A stretch of 40,173 nt of DNA. Origin: Pseudomonadota bacterium. GTDB lineage: Bacteria > Pseudomonadota > Gammaproteobacteria > Steroidobacterales > Steroidobacteraceae. The translations under genes and the position numbers were made by a program. This document shows positions 6,535 through 15,992 of this stretch, one piece after another. The notes beneath the pieces were generated by a model that searched no databases, was not told the origin of the DNA, and saw only the letters and a program-made list of their open reading frames with translations. The DNA lies in assembly GCA_021816775.1 (NCBI GenBank), contig JAKAXA010000030.1, positions 1 to 40,173 of the forward strand, in the 5' to 3' direction. The first letter of the stretch is position 1; each line of letters begins with the position of its first letter.

Positions 6535-7202
6535 ACGAAGCTGACGCAGCCACCCTACGACTCCAATGCAGCGATTTCGCGGCTATTCGTGAGCAACTCC
6601 CGCCGCTCCACCACGCCATTCTGAAGCTGCTTTCCCGCCAGGACCTATTCACGTGCGGGCGGCATCTTGGTCTGCTGCGCAAAAAGACCTTTGTATTCGA
6701 CAACGAAGCCGAGAGCATGGTATTTGCCGACTATCAGATCTACTCCTATCGGCCGCGCGGATTCAACACCGCGGAGCTTTACCTGCGCTTGAACCGGGAG
6801 CGGCTGGCCCCGCTTCCGCTCGCTTTGCTGGAACGTATGAGCGCGGCGCTCTATACGATTTTCAGAGTCGAATCTCTCGAGGAGAACGGCGTGCGCATCA
6901 GCGATCTGCTGCTCGGTACCCAGACTCTCCTTCTCGATCGCAATCTGGCGCGCTCTGGCGCGGTAGGGATGGGTGTGGCGGCGCACCTCCTGACTTTCGA
7001 CGATTTCGCCCTTCAATCCGGGGGTATGCTGCCGGTCGACGCGGACCTGCTGGGCAACGACCCTTCTTCGATACGCCTCTTCAAGGCGATGCAGGAGGAC
7101 GGTACCAAGCAGACCGATCCGGCGGCGCGTGCCAAGCTCGCGCGGACGGTTATTGCGGCGGCCATACGCCACGGTTACACGAGCCGTATCCAGTATCGAT
7201 AG
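6531..7202 (+). CDS. Conserved hypothetical protein, 223 aa
   Basis: A soluble, mostly helical-looking protein of unknown function. Visible blocks: FAAIREQLPPLHHAIL, LFTCGRHLGLLRKKTFVF, MVFADYQIYSYRPRGFNTAE, ISDLLLG, and a hydrophobic mid-section around VAAHLLTFDDFALQSGGMLPVD. I recall similar hypothetical proteins in other Proteobacteria but know of no assigned role. No signal peptide or membrane segment. It is convergent with the SNF2 helicase gene, with only 19 bp between the two stop codons, so it may belong to the same module even though transcribed oppositely. Confidence 0.6.
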   Translation: MNEADAATLRLQCSDFAAIREQLPPLHHAILKLLSRQDLFTCGRHLGLLRKKTFVFDNEAESMVFADYQIYSYRPRGFNTAELYLRLNRERLAPLPLALLERMSAALYTIFRVESLEENGVRISDLLLGTQTLLLDRNLARSGAVGMGVAAHLLTFDDFALQSGGMLPVDADLLGNDPSSIRLFKAMQEDGTKQTDPAARAKLARTVIAAAIRHGYTSRIQYR

Positions 7203-7221
7203 GCCCGGCGGTCTCGTCGGC

Positions 7222-10200
7222 TCAACCGTCCTCCCGCAAGAGGCTCGTGAGCTCCTCGATCGAGAGGGACTGGCCAAAGCCCTCGCCGCTGAAGAGTCCT
7301 TCGGCTAGGGCGCGCTTGTCGCGGTGCAGGTCCATGATCCGCTCCTCAATCGAGCCGTGAACCACCAGCCGATAGACCGTGACGGGCCGCCGTTGGCCCA
7401 TGCGGTGGGCTCGGCCCACGGCCTGGTCTTCCACGGCGGGATTCCACCACGGGTCGCAGATGACGACATAGTCGGCGGCGGTGAGATTGAGGCCGAAGCC
7501 ACCGGCACGCAGGCTGATGAGGAAAAAATCGCCTTCGCCGGCTTGAAACGCGCGCACGCCGCGGGCGCGCTCGTCCGCCGGGGTGCTGCCGTCGAGATAT
7601 TGATAGCTCGCTGCGAGCGCATCGAGCCGCGTGCGCAAGAGTCGCAGGTAATCGACGAACTGGCTGAAGACCAGGGCCTTGTGGCCGCCGGCGGCGAGCT
7701 CCTGAGCGAGCGTTGCGAAGGCCTCGAGCTTGCAGCCGGGCATTGCAGTCTCGGGCGCGACGAGCTGCGGATCGCAACACGCCCGGCGCAGCCGCATCAG
7801 CTCGGTGAGCACCTGGAAGCGGCGCTTTCCGGGGCTCAAGGTCTCATCGCCGACCGCCGCGAGCGCGCTCTGGCGCAACGCATCATGGAAGGCGCGCTCC
7901 GCTTGCGATGGATCGAGTGTGAGCACGATTTCGGTGCGCTCCGGCAGCTCGCTCAACACGGAAGCCTTGGTCCGCCGCAGTACGAAAGGCGCGATCAGCC
8001 TCTGCAGGCGGCCGCGAGCCTTCGCGTCCGCTCGGCGCTCGATCGGCACCGCAAACCGCTCGTTGAAACGCTCGCGCGATCCGAGAAGTCCCGGGTTGAG
8101 AAATCGAAACAGCATCCAGAGCTCGTCCAGGCGGTTCTCGACCGGGGTACCGGTGGTGGCGACCCGAAAATCCGCCTCGAGCTCGAGAACCGCCTGTGCG
8201 CGGCGGGTCGAGTAGTTCTTGACCGCCTGCGCCTCATCCAGTACCAGCGTGTGCCACCGACGAGCTCTCAGGTCTTCGAGCACCTGGGGCAGCAGCCCGT
8301 AAGAGCAGATGACGACATCGAAATCCCCCGCGGCAGCGATCCGCTGCGACCGATCGGCGCCGCCGAGCATCTGCACGTTGAGCGTCGGAGCAAAGCGGCG
8401 CAGCTCATCGGTCCAGTTGGAGCAGACAGAGGTGGGCGCGAGCACCAGCGCGGTGCCTCCGGTTGCGCGATGTAGGAGAAGCGCAAGCGTCTGTACCGTC
8501 TTGCCGAGCCCCATGTCGTCGGCAAGACAGGCCCCCGCGCCGCAGTGGGCGAGGCGCGCCAGCCAGCGAAAGCCATCGAGTTGGTAGGGTCGCAGCTGCG
8601 CCTGCAGGGTCGAGGGCGGATCGAGCTCGAGCGCTTGCGCCTCCTCGAACGCTCTGAGCCGGCTCGCCCATTCGGGCGCCGCTTCGAGCCCGAGCCCCTC
8701 GAGGGTATCGGCAACGGCTGCAAGCGCGAGTGCCGGAAATCTGAGCGTCTCACCGTCGAGCTCGCCGAGACCCTCGAACTCATCCAGCCGGCGCCGCAGG
8801 TCTTCGCTCAGGGCGAGAAAGCCGGCATCGCCCAGCGGCAGATAGCGCCCGCCGCTCGCGCGCGCCAGCTCGATGAGCGCGCGCATCTGCATCACCTCTC
8901 CGTCATCGAGCGACAGGCTCCCGGACACCGCGAACCAGTCCCGGTCGCTCCCGATCCTGAGACTCAGATCCGCAAGGCCGTACGTGCGGGTGACTCGAAT
9001 GGGCTTGCCGGCTGGCCACTCGACCCGCACCGCATCGCCGAGCGATTGCAGACGCTCCACGAGCTCGAGGCACGACTCAGGGTCCTCGAGACTCCATTCG
9101 GTGACTGACGCGCCGGTTTCCGGCAACGCCAATGGCTCGAGAACATGCGCGAGCCGCTTGCGCTCACTGGACAGGTCGCGGAGCGCGGCGCAGCGCGCAC
9201 CATCGATCTCCGCGACGATGCGCAGGCGCCCGGTTCCAGGAGTGCAGCACGGGCCGCGCCCACCCAGCGGCCTGACCAGGAATCGCACTCGCAGTCCCGA
9301 GCCCGCCGGCGAGAGTGCCGCGTAGATCGTCGGATCGGCGGGAACTTCCCCGACGGCTGTCTCGACATCGGTGTGGACCTCGAAGTGGCGCGTCACGTTC
9401 GCGAGCGTCCGACTGAGCGCCTCCACGCCCTGGGATGGAAAGTCCAGGCCCGGCCCGATCAGCTCCGCGATGCGGCAATGCGCTCGCGTGATCTTCAGCA
9501 CGCGCGCCCGATGCGGGCCATCTCGCAGCAGCACCAGGCGCTCGGCTGGCGTGTGCTCGATCTGGCGGTAAGCGGCGCGGTGCAGTGTTTCATAGATTTC
9601 TGTCGGCAAGTGCAGCCGTACGCCGCCGCCTGCACGGTTTTCCACCAGCAATTCAGGCAGGCCCGCCGTCAGGACCACGGGGGTGGTCAGATCCCCGGCA
9701 TAGAAGACGAGTGGGTGGCCGACGAGCGCGGCCACCGCCAGCGGAACGTGAGCGCCGAACGGATCATAATGACCCCTGCCGTGCTGCAGCGCTTCGAAGA
9801 CCCGCTCATCGTGGGCGGAGAGAAAGCCCTGGGCATGGCTTGCCGCGCCCAACGGTCTGCCGGCGCTCCACCCGCGCGCTCCGCGCTTCTGTTCGCGCGG
9901 TTCCACGCGAACGGCGCCCGAAGGCGGCGTCTCGATGACCCAGACGATCCGCGTGTCGGCCGCTTGGCCAGCCCCGTTCCGCGACTCTCCCACGAGCGAT
10001 TCCAGCGCTTCGACTGCGCGCTCCCACGGGGCTTCGTCCACGAAGAATGCCGAGAGCGTGCCGCGTTGCGTGGCGCTCAGCTCGCCGCCATGTCCGCCGC
10101 CATCTGGATCGCCAGCTCCCGGTGCAGCGCTGTCCTTCCGCCGCCCTTGTGCCATCGCCAGAGCCGCGTCGATCTCGAGTGCGGCACGTTGATAGCCGCC

Positions 10201-11442
10201 CATCCGGAACCTCTCCAGGTCCGAGGCAGCTACGCGCTCGTGCGCCTCATCCAGTGGAACTCTCGCCCAGGAGACCGCGATGAGCGTGCACAGGTTCGCC
10301 ATGGCATCGCTGTCTGTGATAGGCAGGTGCCAGGGGGGATGGCTGTTGTGCCTGCGCGCGCGTACGGCTTCCCGGATGAAATTCCAAACGCTGGAGCCCT
10401 CCGCAGCGCGGGTCTCCTTGAGACACAGGAGCTGCGCGGCCTCGACGGTTTGCAGCTCGTCGACGACGGCGAGCGCTGCGACGCGCAGAAATGCGAGCGA
10501 TGGCGGCAGTCTCGGGATGATGAGCTTGGCGCCCCGCAGCCGGCTTCCCGCGCGGGCTCGAGCCTCCTCGATCAGCAGCCGCTCGGCCCGCGCATACAAC
10601 TCGATGGCACGGCGGGGATCGGCGCCGAGCACGGCGGTAGCGCCCTGCAGCGCCACGGCTCGCGCACTCGCGTCCGCGCCCAAGATCGTGCCAAGCTCCT
10701 GCGCTCGCCCCTGCCATAACAGGTGCTCGCAGAGGCCGTATCTCAGCGTACCTGAAGCCTCCGGCGCCGCGTGCGTCTGCGAGACGAGGTCGAGCGCCCA
10801 GGCCAGCGCTGCCGGCGCCGAGGCGTTCGGTCTCCTCAGCAGATGCAGCAACACCGCCTCAGCCACAGCCTCCCGGTGCGCCGCTGGAATCAGATCGGCG
10901 ACCCGAGCGTCGAAAGGATCTCCAAATGCGGTGAAGTACACCGCGGCGGGATCGAATGGCCGGTGCCGAGTGAGCAGCTCGCGTCGATCCTGCTCGTGAA
11001 GCCCGGCGCATAGCGCAAAGCGCGTGATGGCCACCAGTCGCCCGAAACTCGACACTCGAATCGCGTCAGGCTCCGACCGGTGATCGAAGAGAGCGACCGC
11101 CGCTGATCGCCATTCCCGCAGACCTCTCTCGCCGAGCGCCATCTCACGGAACGCCGCGAACGCGTGCGCAGGCGCACACTGGAGACCTTTCCGCCCCTCC
11201 TCGATGTGGCCGCACGCCAGGCCGGCGTCCATGAGCCTTGCGATCTGTGCCGGCGTCAGCGAATTCCCCGAGTCAGACCGCAAACCAGCTGTATAGGCGG
11301 CGCGCTCCCACCGCGGCCGCTCGAGAGCGCCCCCCACGACCGCTATGAAACGGACGAGCGAAGAATAGCCCGCCGCTTGCGGCTCACGCGGCGTCCCAAC
11401 GCCAGCGGCAGGTACTGACACGATGGGTTTTACCTCTCTCAT
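7222..11442 (-). CDS. SNF2/RapA-type ATPase (DEAD/DEAH-like helicase), 1406 aa
   Basis: A full SNF2-family ATPase occupies the C-terminal ~450 residues. Visible motifs are: motif I DDMGLGKTVQTL near residue 970-980; APTSVCSNW (Ia); VLDEAQAVKN near 1065 (motif II, the bacterial DEAQ form); TTGTPVENRLDELW (III); and a helicase-C half with LVFSQFVDYL, SLRAGGFGLNLTAADYV and DQAVGRAHRMGQ (motifs V-VI, arginine fingers, about 1340). Such enzymes translocate on dsDNA to remodel protein-DNA complexes. The first ~900 residues have no motif I recognise; HSKRL-type zinc fingers are not apparent. The gene lies 58 bp after the 2OG-oxygenase gene on the same strand. Standalone SNF2 proteins are frequent in phage-defence islands, which fits the setting. 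Confidence 0.88.
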   Translation of the reverse strand: MREVKPIVSVPAAGVGTPREPQAAGYSSLVRFIAVVGGALERPRWERAAYTAGLRSDSGNSLTPAQIARLMDAGLACGHIEEGRKGLQCAPAHAFAAFREMALGERGLREWRSAAVALFDHRSEPDAIRVSSFGRLVAITRFALCAGLHEQDRRELLTRHRPFDPAAVYFTAFGDPFDARVADLIPAAHREAVAEAVLLHLLRRPNASAPAALAWALDLVSQTHAAPEASGTLRYGLCEHLLWQGRAQELGTILGADASARAVALQGATAVLGADPRRAIELYARAERLLIEEARARAGSRLRGAKLIIPRLPPSLAFLRVAALAVVDELQTVEAAQLLCLKETRAAEGSSVWNFIREAVRARRHNSHPPWHLPITDSDAMANLCTLIAVSWARVPLDEAHERVAASDLERFRMGGYQRAALEIDAALAMAQGRRKDSAAPGAGDPDGGGHGGELSATQRGTLSAFFVDEAPWERAVEALESLVGESRNGAGQAADTRIVWVIETPPSGAVRVEPREQKRGARGWSAGRPLGAASHAQGFLSAHDERVFEALQHGRGHYDPFGAHVPLAVAALVGHPLVFYAGDLTTPVVLTAGLPELLVENRAGGGVRLHLPTEIYETLHRAAYRQIEHTPAERLVLLRDGPHRARVLKITRAHCRIAELIGPGLDFPSQGVEALSRTLANVTRHFEVHTDVETAVGEVPADPTIYAALSPAGSGLRVRFLVRPLGGRGPCCTPGTGRLRIVAEIDGARCAALRDLSSERKRLAHVLEPLALPETGASVTEWSLEDPESCLELVERLQSLGDAVRVEWPAGKPIRVTRTYGLADLSLRIGSDRDWFAVSGSLSLDDGEVMQMRALIELARASGGRYLPLGDAGFLALSEDLRRRLDEFEGLGELDGETLRFPALALAAVADTLEGLGLEAAPEWASRLRAFEEAQALELDPPSTLQAQLRPYQLDGFRWLARLAHCGAGACLADDMGLGKTVQTLALLLHRATGGTALVLAPTSVCSNWTDELRRFAPTLNVQMLGGADRSQRIAAAGDFDVVICSYGLLPQVLEDLRARRWHTLVLDEAQAVKNYSTRRAQAVLELEADFRVATTGTPVENRLDELWMLFRFLNPGLLGSRERFNERFAVPIERRADAKARGRLQRLIAPFVLRRTKASVLSELPERTEIVLTLDPSQAERAFHDALRQSALAAVGDETLSPGKRRFQVLTELMRLRRACCDPQLVAPETAMPGCKLEAFATLAQELAAGGHKALVFSQFVDYLRLLRTRLDALAASYQYLDGSTPADERARGVRAFQAGEGDFFLISLRAGGFGLNLTAADYVVICDPWWNPAVEDQAVGRAHRMGQRRPVTVYRLVVHGSIEERIMDLHRDKRALAEGLFSGEGFGQSLSIEELTSLLREDG

Positions 11443-11500
11443 TCCGGGGCGAGCGCCTCGCCCGGCTCGGTGCCGGTGACGCTCGCGGCTTTTCCCGACT

Positions 11501-13837
11501 TCAGAAGCGTCCCGCCGCCGTCTCGAGCCACCGGAGGTCTACCTTCGCGGCTCGACGAGCCGTCGCGTCGTGCTTGAACAGCGTGGTGGTCTTCTCCAGC
11601 ACCAGCGTGAAGGGACTGCCCTTGCGGCGGGTGGCATGGGTCACCGGCAGACCGTAGCGATCGATTTTCTGATGCACATGTGCTCGCTCCGCCTGGGCGA
11701 GCGGCCACTCCAACCGTCGCTCGGCCGCCGCGCGCAGAAACCTTGTCAGTTGTGCGCACAGCTTGCAGGAGCAGAGCAGCGGCGTCGTGATCGACCAATC
11801 ATCGCGCGCGCGTGCCGGGGCGCGCAGCCGCGCCTCCAGCTCCTGGGCGCAACTTTGGTGTATACGCTTCAGGCCCAGCGCGCGCAGCGCCTCGGTGCGA
11901 AAACCCGCATGTGCGGTTCGCAACAGGCCGAGTTGCAGGGGCAGGGTCGCGGCAGATTGCTCCAGCAGCGCATCGATCAGTTCCCGGTGCAGCGCGGTTT
12001 GCCGCGCGGACCCGCAGCTCGCGATCAGCGCCAGCATCGGCCGGGCGAGGCCGTGAAGGGCCTTGGCGCGATCCGATTCCGAGCCTTCCCGTTTCAGGAC
12101 TTCCCTCCAGTGTTGCCGCAACCAAGTCCATTGCGCCGCGAGTACCTCGGCCGCGAGTGACTGGCCCGCCGATTCTCGCGCGACGAGCGCCCGGGAGAGC
12201 TGAGCCAACGCCCCGCCCATCCACTTCAGTCGGGTCTCGTCCGGTTCGTAGCCCCTGTCTTCGGCCGTCCACCCTCGCAGCAGGGCGCGGCACCACCCGA
12301 GACCATAGATGTCCACGAGAGCGGCCAGCCGCGGCGCCGACCGCGCGCTGAGCTCCCACAGGGAAAAGGGTTGCAGGAGCGCGGCGGCCGTCCGGGGATC
12401 GGCCAGCGAGCCGGCGACTTTCACGGTCGCCTCGAGCAGCTTGTTGTCCCGCCGAACACAGGCGGCCCAGAACGGCAGCAGCTGGCGCGCCAGCGCCGTG
12501 GCTTCGTCCGTATGCCTGGCAGTGAGCGCCTTGTCGATTCGAGCCAGCGCCCAGCGCGGGTCCGTCTTGGCTCGGATCACGAACTCGCGCGCTCGCGGCC
12601 ACAGCACCACGGCGGCGCGGTGATACCAGTGGTCCACCGTGTTGCCGGCATTGCCCGTGTAGCCCTCGTGCTCGGTCTCGAACGGCTCGAAATCCTGCGA
12701 CGGCGTGGTGTAGCACAGCTCGCGGTAGGCAACCGCGATGTGGCCCTTGGGCGCGCGGCCGGATCCGCCCTCCGGTGCGACCCAGTGCCGCAGCTCGACG
12801 TCGCTGTCGATCAGGTCCGTGAGCTCGTACGGCCCATCCGATCCGTATTCCTCCTCCTCCGCCTCCTCGTCCTTGTCGTAGTAGCGGTTCCAGCGGGAGC
12901 GCCTGAAGTCGTATTCCTCTTCGCAGTTCCACGTCTCATGCACATCCGCCAGCGCGAGGAAGATCTCGCAGTCGAGCTGCCGCGCGACCTGCCGCAGGGC
13001 GGCGGCGCGCGCCGCATCCGCGTTCTTCAGCCGGTTCCACGCGAGCGCGTGCGAGGTGTACTCATGATCGAGCAGATAGACCAGGCGGTCGGCAGGGCTC
13101 AGCTCGCGACTGCCCCTGTAAGATGCCGTCGGGGTGTCGAAGAAACGGCGGATGCGAGCGCTCAGCTCGCCCAGCGACTTCGGTACCGCCGCATCGGTGG
13201 TCCCTTCGACGATGAGGTTGTAGGTGAGGGCGAGGCGGTAGCCCGAACGGACCGGGCGCACCTCGTGATGACAATCGGCATAGAAGGCGGCGAAGGTCAG
13301 CTGCCGCGCCGAGCCGCGCACCGTCACCTGCTCCCCGATGTGCTCGATCACGAGCTCACCGCCGGTGAATCGGGACGGCAAGGCCACTACCAGCGTGCCG
13401 ACCATGTCGTCCGCCTTCTCGGAGTCCCGGTGCGAGGCGAAGAACTGCCCGCGCTCGTAGACCAGCAGGTTGTGAAGCTGGGCCCGCAGGCGGCACCCGC
13501 GTGGCAGCCCGAGTTCGCGTCGGATCCTCTCGAGCTGCGGGGCGAGGGTCTTCGCCCACCGGCGCTCATCGAGCGCAAGTCGCTGAGCCGGGATCTCCCA
13601 GGTGTCCCGCACGCTCCGGTCGAGCCGCGTCTCGTCCTTGTAGCCATGGCGCGCGGGCTGGGCGACTGCGCTCAGCTTCCGAGCCGTCGCAGGACTGACG
13701 GGCAGGGGCACCTGTCCGACGCCCTCCACCGTAAGAGACAGATCCTTCGGGCTGCGCGCCGTATGCGTTGCGAACCGGCCGCCTGTGTCGATCCGGCCGA
13801 GGAGCTTGGCGATCTCATCGAGTGTGGTGCTCATCAT
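11501..13837 (-). CDS. 2-oxoglutarate/Fe(II) dioxygenase (prolyl-4-hydroxylase type), 778 aa
   Basis: Residues about 85-215 form a P4H-type double-stranded beta-helix: LVYERGQFFASHRDSEK gives the iron ligands H136 and D138; FTGGELVIEH and FYADCHHEVRPVRSGYR give the distal histidine (H190/H191) and R201, which would bind the 2-oxoglutarate C5 carboxylate. These enzymes hydroxylate protein or nucleic-acid substrates at the expense of O2 and 2OG. The remaining ~560 residues are an uncharacterised region with an acidic patch (DKDEEAEEEEYGSDG near 330) and helical stretches. Start ATG 13837, with a second in-frame ATG next to it. Same strand as, and just upstream of, the SNF2 gene, so probably co-transcribed. 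Substrate unknown. Confidence 0.85.
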   Translation of the reverse strand: MMSTTLDEIAKLLGRIDTGGRFATHTARSPKDLSLTVEGVGQVPLPVSPATARKLSAVAQPARHGYKDETRLDRSVRDTWEIPAQRLALDERRWAKTLAPQLERIRRELGLPRGCRLRAQLHNLLVYERGQFFASHRDSEKADDMVGTLVVALPSRFTGGELVIEHIGEQVTVRGSARQLTFAAFYADCHHEVRPVRSGYRLALTYNLIVEGTTDAAVPKSLGELSARIRRFFDTPTASYRGSRELSPADRLVYLLDHEYTSHALAWNRLKNADAARAAALRQVARQLDCEIFLALADVHETWNCEEEYDFRRSRWNRYYDKDEEAEEEEYGSDGPYELTDLIDSDVELRHWVAPEGGSGRAPKGHIAVAYRELCYTTPSQDFEPFETEHEGYTGNAGNTVDHWYHRAAVVLWPRAREFVIRAKTDPRWALARIDKALTARHTDEATALARQLLPFWAACVRRDNKLLEATVKVAGSLADPRTAAALLQPFSLWELSARSAPRLAALVDIYGLGWCRALLRGWTAEDRGYEPDETRLKWMGGALAQLSRALVARESAGQSLAAEVLAAQWTWLRQHWREVLKREGSESDRAKALHGLARPMLALIASCGSARQTALHRELIDALLEQSAATLPLQLGLLRTAHAGFRTEALRALGLKRIHQSCAQELEARLRAPARARDDWSITTPLLCSCKLCAQLTRFLRAAAERRLEWPLAQAERAHVHQKIDRYGLPVTHATRRKGSPFTLVLEKTTTLFKHDATARRAAKVDLRWLETAAGRF

Positions 13838-14030
13838 TCAGCCCGATCAGCGTGCCCGCCCGCGAAAGCGATCATGATGCCACGATGCCTGATTCCCGCC
13901 ACCTCAGTACGCACTGTACGCTGTGCACGAAACGCGGATCATCGGCGAGTGGATCGCGACCATGCAGCTCACGATTCCCATTCAACGACTGTGCTTACCG
14001 GCCTGCCACGCCGCTGCTGCGAGACGTCGA

Positions 14031-14351
14031 TCAGGGCGATTTCTCACGCCTCAGCCGTTTTGTCTCGCGCCGGGCAGCCTTCTTCTGCTCCAAATGACGA
14101 GCTCGCTCCTCGATGGAGTGCACCACTTCGGGGCGATCCTTGCCGAAGCGCTTTCGGTAAAGCGCCTCGATGAAGCCGGGCAGCGGCAGCTTCCAGGGCT
14201 CCTGGTCGGCGTTATCGAGCTTGCCGAGTTTCCGGGGGTTCATGCCGAGCTCGCGAGCCACTTGCACATGGGCGTGCGAGAGATGGTGTCGCTGGCGTGC
14301 CGTGATCCATTCCTGCAGATGAGCATCTGCGCGCGGGGTCTTCGGGCTCAT
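14031..14351 (-). CDS. Small basic conserved hypothetical protein
   Basis: 106 aa from ATG 14351, which overlaps the stop of the upstream TPR gene in an ATGA (14348-14351), so translation is coupled. WITARQRHHLSHAHVQVARELGMNPRK looks like a helix-turn-helix-type segment, followed by LGKLDNADQEPWKLPLPGFI and YRKRFGK. The C-terminal 30 residues are strongly basic and helical (ERARHLEQKKAARRETKRLR). I recall this as a widespread but unnamed bacterial family; binding to nucleic acid is suggested only by charge. A 193-bp gap without a gene separates it from the oxygenase downstream. Confidence 0.7.
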   Translation of the reverse strand: MSPKTPRADAHLQEWITARQRHHLSHAHVQVARELGMNPRKLGKLDNADQEPWKLPLPGFIEALYRKRFGKDRPEVVHSIEERARHLEQKKAARRETKRLRREKSP

Positions 14352-15337
14352 GTGCCAGCCACGGCTTCTTGATCCTGATCTTCTTCCCAGCCTCGGCCAT
14401 GGCGAACGTCGTCCCAACAGGATCGCGCGCCTTGATTGTCGTTCGGGTTAAGCGACAGGAGGCGCTCAAAAGCCTGCTGGGCTTCCCGAAATTGCCCTAG
14501 GCGCCACAGGCACAGGGCATATCCGTGCTGACATCTGAGAAATGGGCGGTTGTAGATATGACCCCAGAGCAGCACGCCATCGAAACCCGGTGGCAGCCAC
14601 AGCTCCCCGATCCGCAGTCCGATCTCGTAGTGGAGGATCGCGCGCTCGGGCGAGTGATCGAATTCAAGGTTGCCGAGGTGCGCGTGTGCGTCGAGACAAC
14701 GAAGATCGGTGCCCAAGGCCTCCATGAGCAGCTCGTATGCTTCCGCTCTCAGGCCTGCCTGCACGAGCTCGGCCGCTTCGCAGGTGAGATTCTCCTCCTC
14801 GTCATCGAGGCCGGAGAGTTGCCCCCAGGCGATTGGATCCATGATGAAGCTGGGGCGTGATTTCGCTGTCAGCTTGCGCCAGAGCGGCGCGTACGGGTCC
14901 TTTCCGCGGTAGGGCTCATAAGTGGCGCGCAGGTCGATGAGTCCGTCGTCGCGCAGAATCAGTGGCTCGAGAGCCAGCTGATCGACGGCGATACGAGGAT
15001 TCTCGATCGAACCGCTCGCGTACGCGTCGCCCTTCCAGGTCCAGCGCTTCTTGATCACCAGCGTCACGACTTGTCCCGGCAGGACCCGCCACATGTCCGG
15101 GGAACGGAACGTGATCTGGCCGGCTTCCGAGAGCACGCGCACGCGGACCGACCGCTGGTTCATTTTCAGCACCGCCGCATCGAGCCTCAAGGGCTCCTCG
15201 GCAGCAGGTCCCGGGTCGTCCTGACCCAGTACGGCAGCGCGCTCGCGCATCACGTGGATGCGCGCGGCCGTATAAGACTCGCCGGTCTTCTGCTGGCGCT
15301 CGCGGATGATTCTTTTGAGATCTCGGTGGGCAGTCAT
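14348..15337 (-). CDS. TPR-like protein of unknown function, 329 aa
   Basis: The N-terminus (RDLKRIIRERQQKTGESYTAA then RIHVMRERAA) is a short helical module that I recognise from various bacterial proteins without a known role. The middle (residues 60-150) is beta-rich (VRVRVLSEAGQITFRS, VLPGQVVTLVIKKRWTWKGD). The C-terminal half carries tetratricopeptide-like helices: DLRCLDAHAHLGNLEF, ILHYEIGLRIGELWLPPGF, LRCQHGYALCLWRLGQFREA and QQAFERLLSLNPNDNQGAR. No signal peptide. It is the first gene of the minus-strand block small protein > 2OG oxygenase > SNF2 ATPase, so it may be a scaffold or adaptor for that block; this is inference. Confidence 0.72.
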   Translation of the reverse strand: MTAHRDLKRIIRERQQKTGESYTAARIHVMRERAAVLGQDDPGPAAEEPLRLDAAVLKMNQRSVRVRVLSEAGQITFRSPDMWRVLPGQVVTLVIKKRWTWKGDAYASGSIENPRIAVDQLALEPLILRDDGLIDLRATYEPYRGKDPYAPLWRKLTAKSRPSFIMDPIAWGQLSGLDDEEENLTCEAAELVQAGLRAEAYELLMEALGTDLRCLDAHAHLGNLEFDHSPERAILHYEIGLRIGELWLPPGFDGVLLWGHIYNRPFLRCQHGYALCLWRLGQFREAQQAFERLLSLNPNDNQGARSCWDDVRHGRGWEEDQDQEAVAGT

Positions 15338-15772
15338 CGCTTCTCCTCGCTCAACGCTGCCTCGGCCCCGCCCTCGGCTGCGCTGCGAAGAAACGCACGA
15401 CCAGCCAGACCGGAGGAGTCTGCTCCCCTTTGCTCCATTCGAGGGATCCCGCGGGGTGGATCCGTCGGAGTTCGGCGTCGGCTACGCCATGCGGGCGAAA
15501 CATCCCACAGAAGCCCTTACGTCGTCAACAGCGACTCGCATTGACGTGATGCACCTGATCTTTCAGCGGACGATTCTCGAGGTCGCGGTGCGATGCGCTG
15601 GGGAGGCATTGCTCTCAGCCCTCGGACAGGCGAACAGCCGGGCGAAGCAGGACGCTGTTCGAAACCGAAAGGCAGGCAGCCGTGGTGAATGCGGCGTCGG
15701 TGAAGCGCACATCGGCGCGGAATCCGCGAAGCGCTTGAATACGCACTCGAAGGATCAAGCACCATCACGGCG
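15338..15772. other. 435-bp stretch without a recognisable gene
   Basis: Holds whatever promoter drives the minus-strand block at 15337. Open frames on both strands are low-complexity or Arg/Ala-rich and lack family motifs. Nothing else seen. Confidence 0.4.
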
Positions 15773-15985
15773 CTACGACGAGGAGCGAGTTACCCGACCC
15801 AACCAATACCTCGGACTGCGGCGGTAATGTGCCACTGCGAGCACCTGAATTATGGAATCCCGCTCCCGATAGATGATCGTCAGGGGAAACAGGCGCAGCC
15901 GCACACGCCGGATGTCCGGTTGACGCTCGATCAGGTGTTGTGCCGGTGGCTCGCAGACGTTGCGGATCGTCTTCAGAAAGTGCTC
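15773..15985 (-). pseudogene. C-terminal remnant of a RelE/ParE-type toxin
   Basis: In-frame block HFLKTIRNVCEPPAQHL then PDIRRVRLRLFPLTIIYRER and VLAVAHYRRSPRYWLGR. This is the typical RelE/ParE second half: the R.R...FP..I.YR strand pair and the V.A..H..R.P.YW terminus. The N-terminal helices and start are missing; the frame upstream is unrelated. It is back-to-back with a HigB remnant on the other strand, so both lost their 5' ends at about the same point (15985-15993). Confidence 0.6.
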
Positions 15986-15992
15986 GCGATAG

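Noticed and set aside
7324-14173. Long open frames on the plus strand (up to ~600 codons) opposite the SNF2 and oxygenase genes
   Set aside because: They mirror the GC-rich minus-strand genes, are Arg/Ala/Pro-rich and have no family motifs, while the minus-strand frames show complete enzyme motifs.
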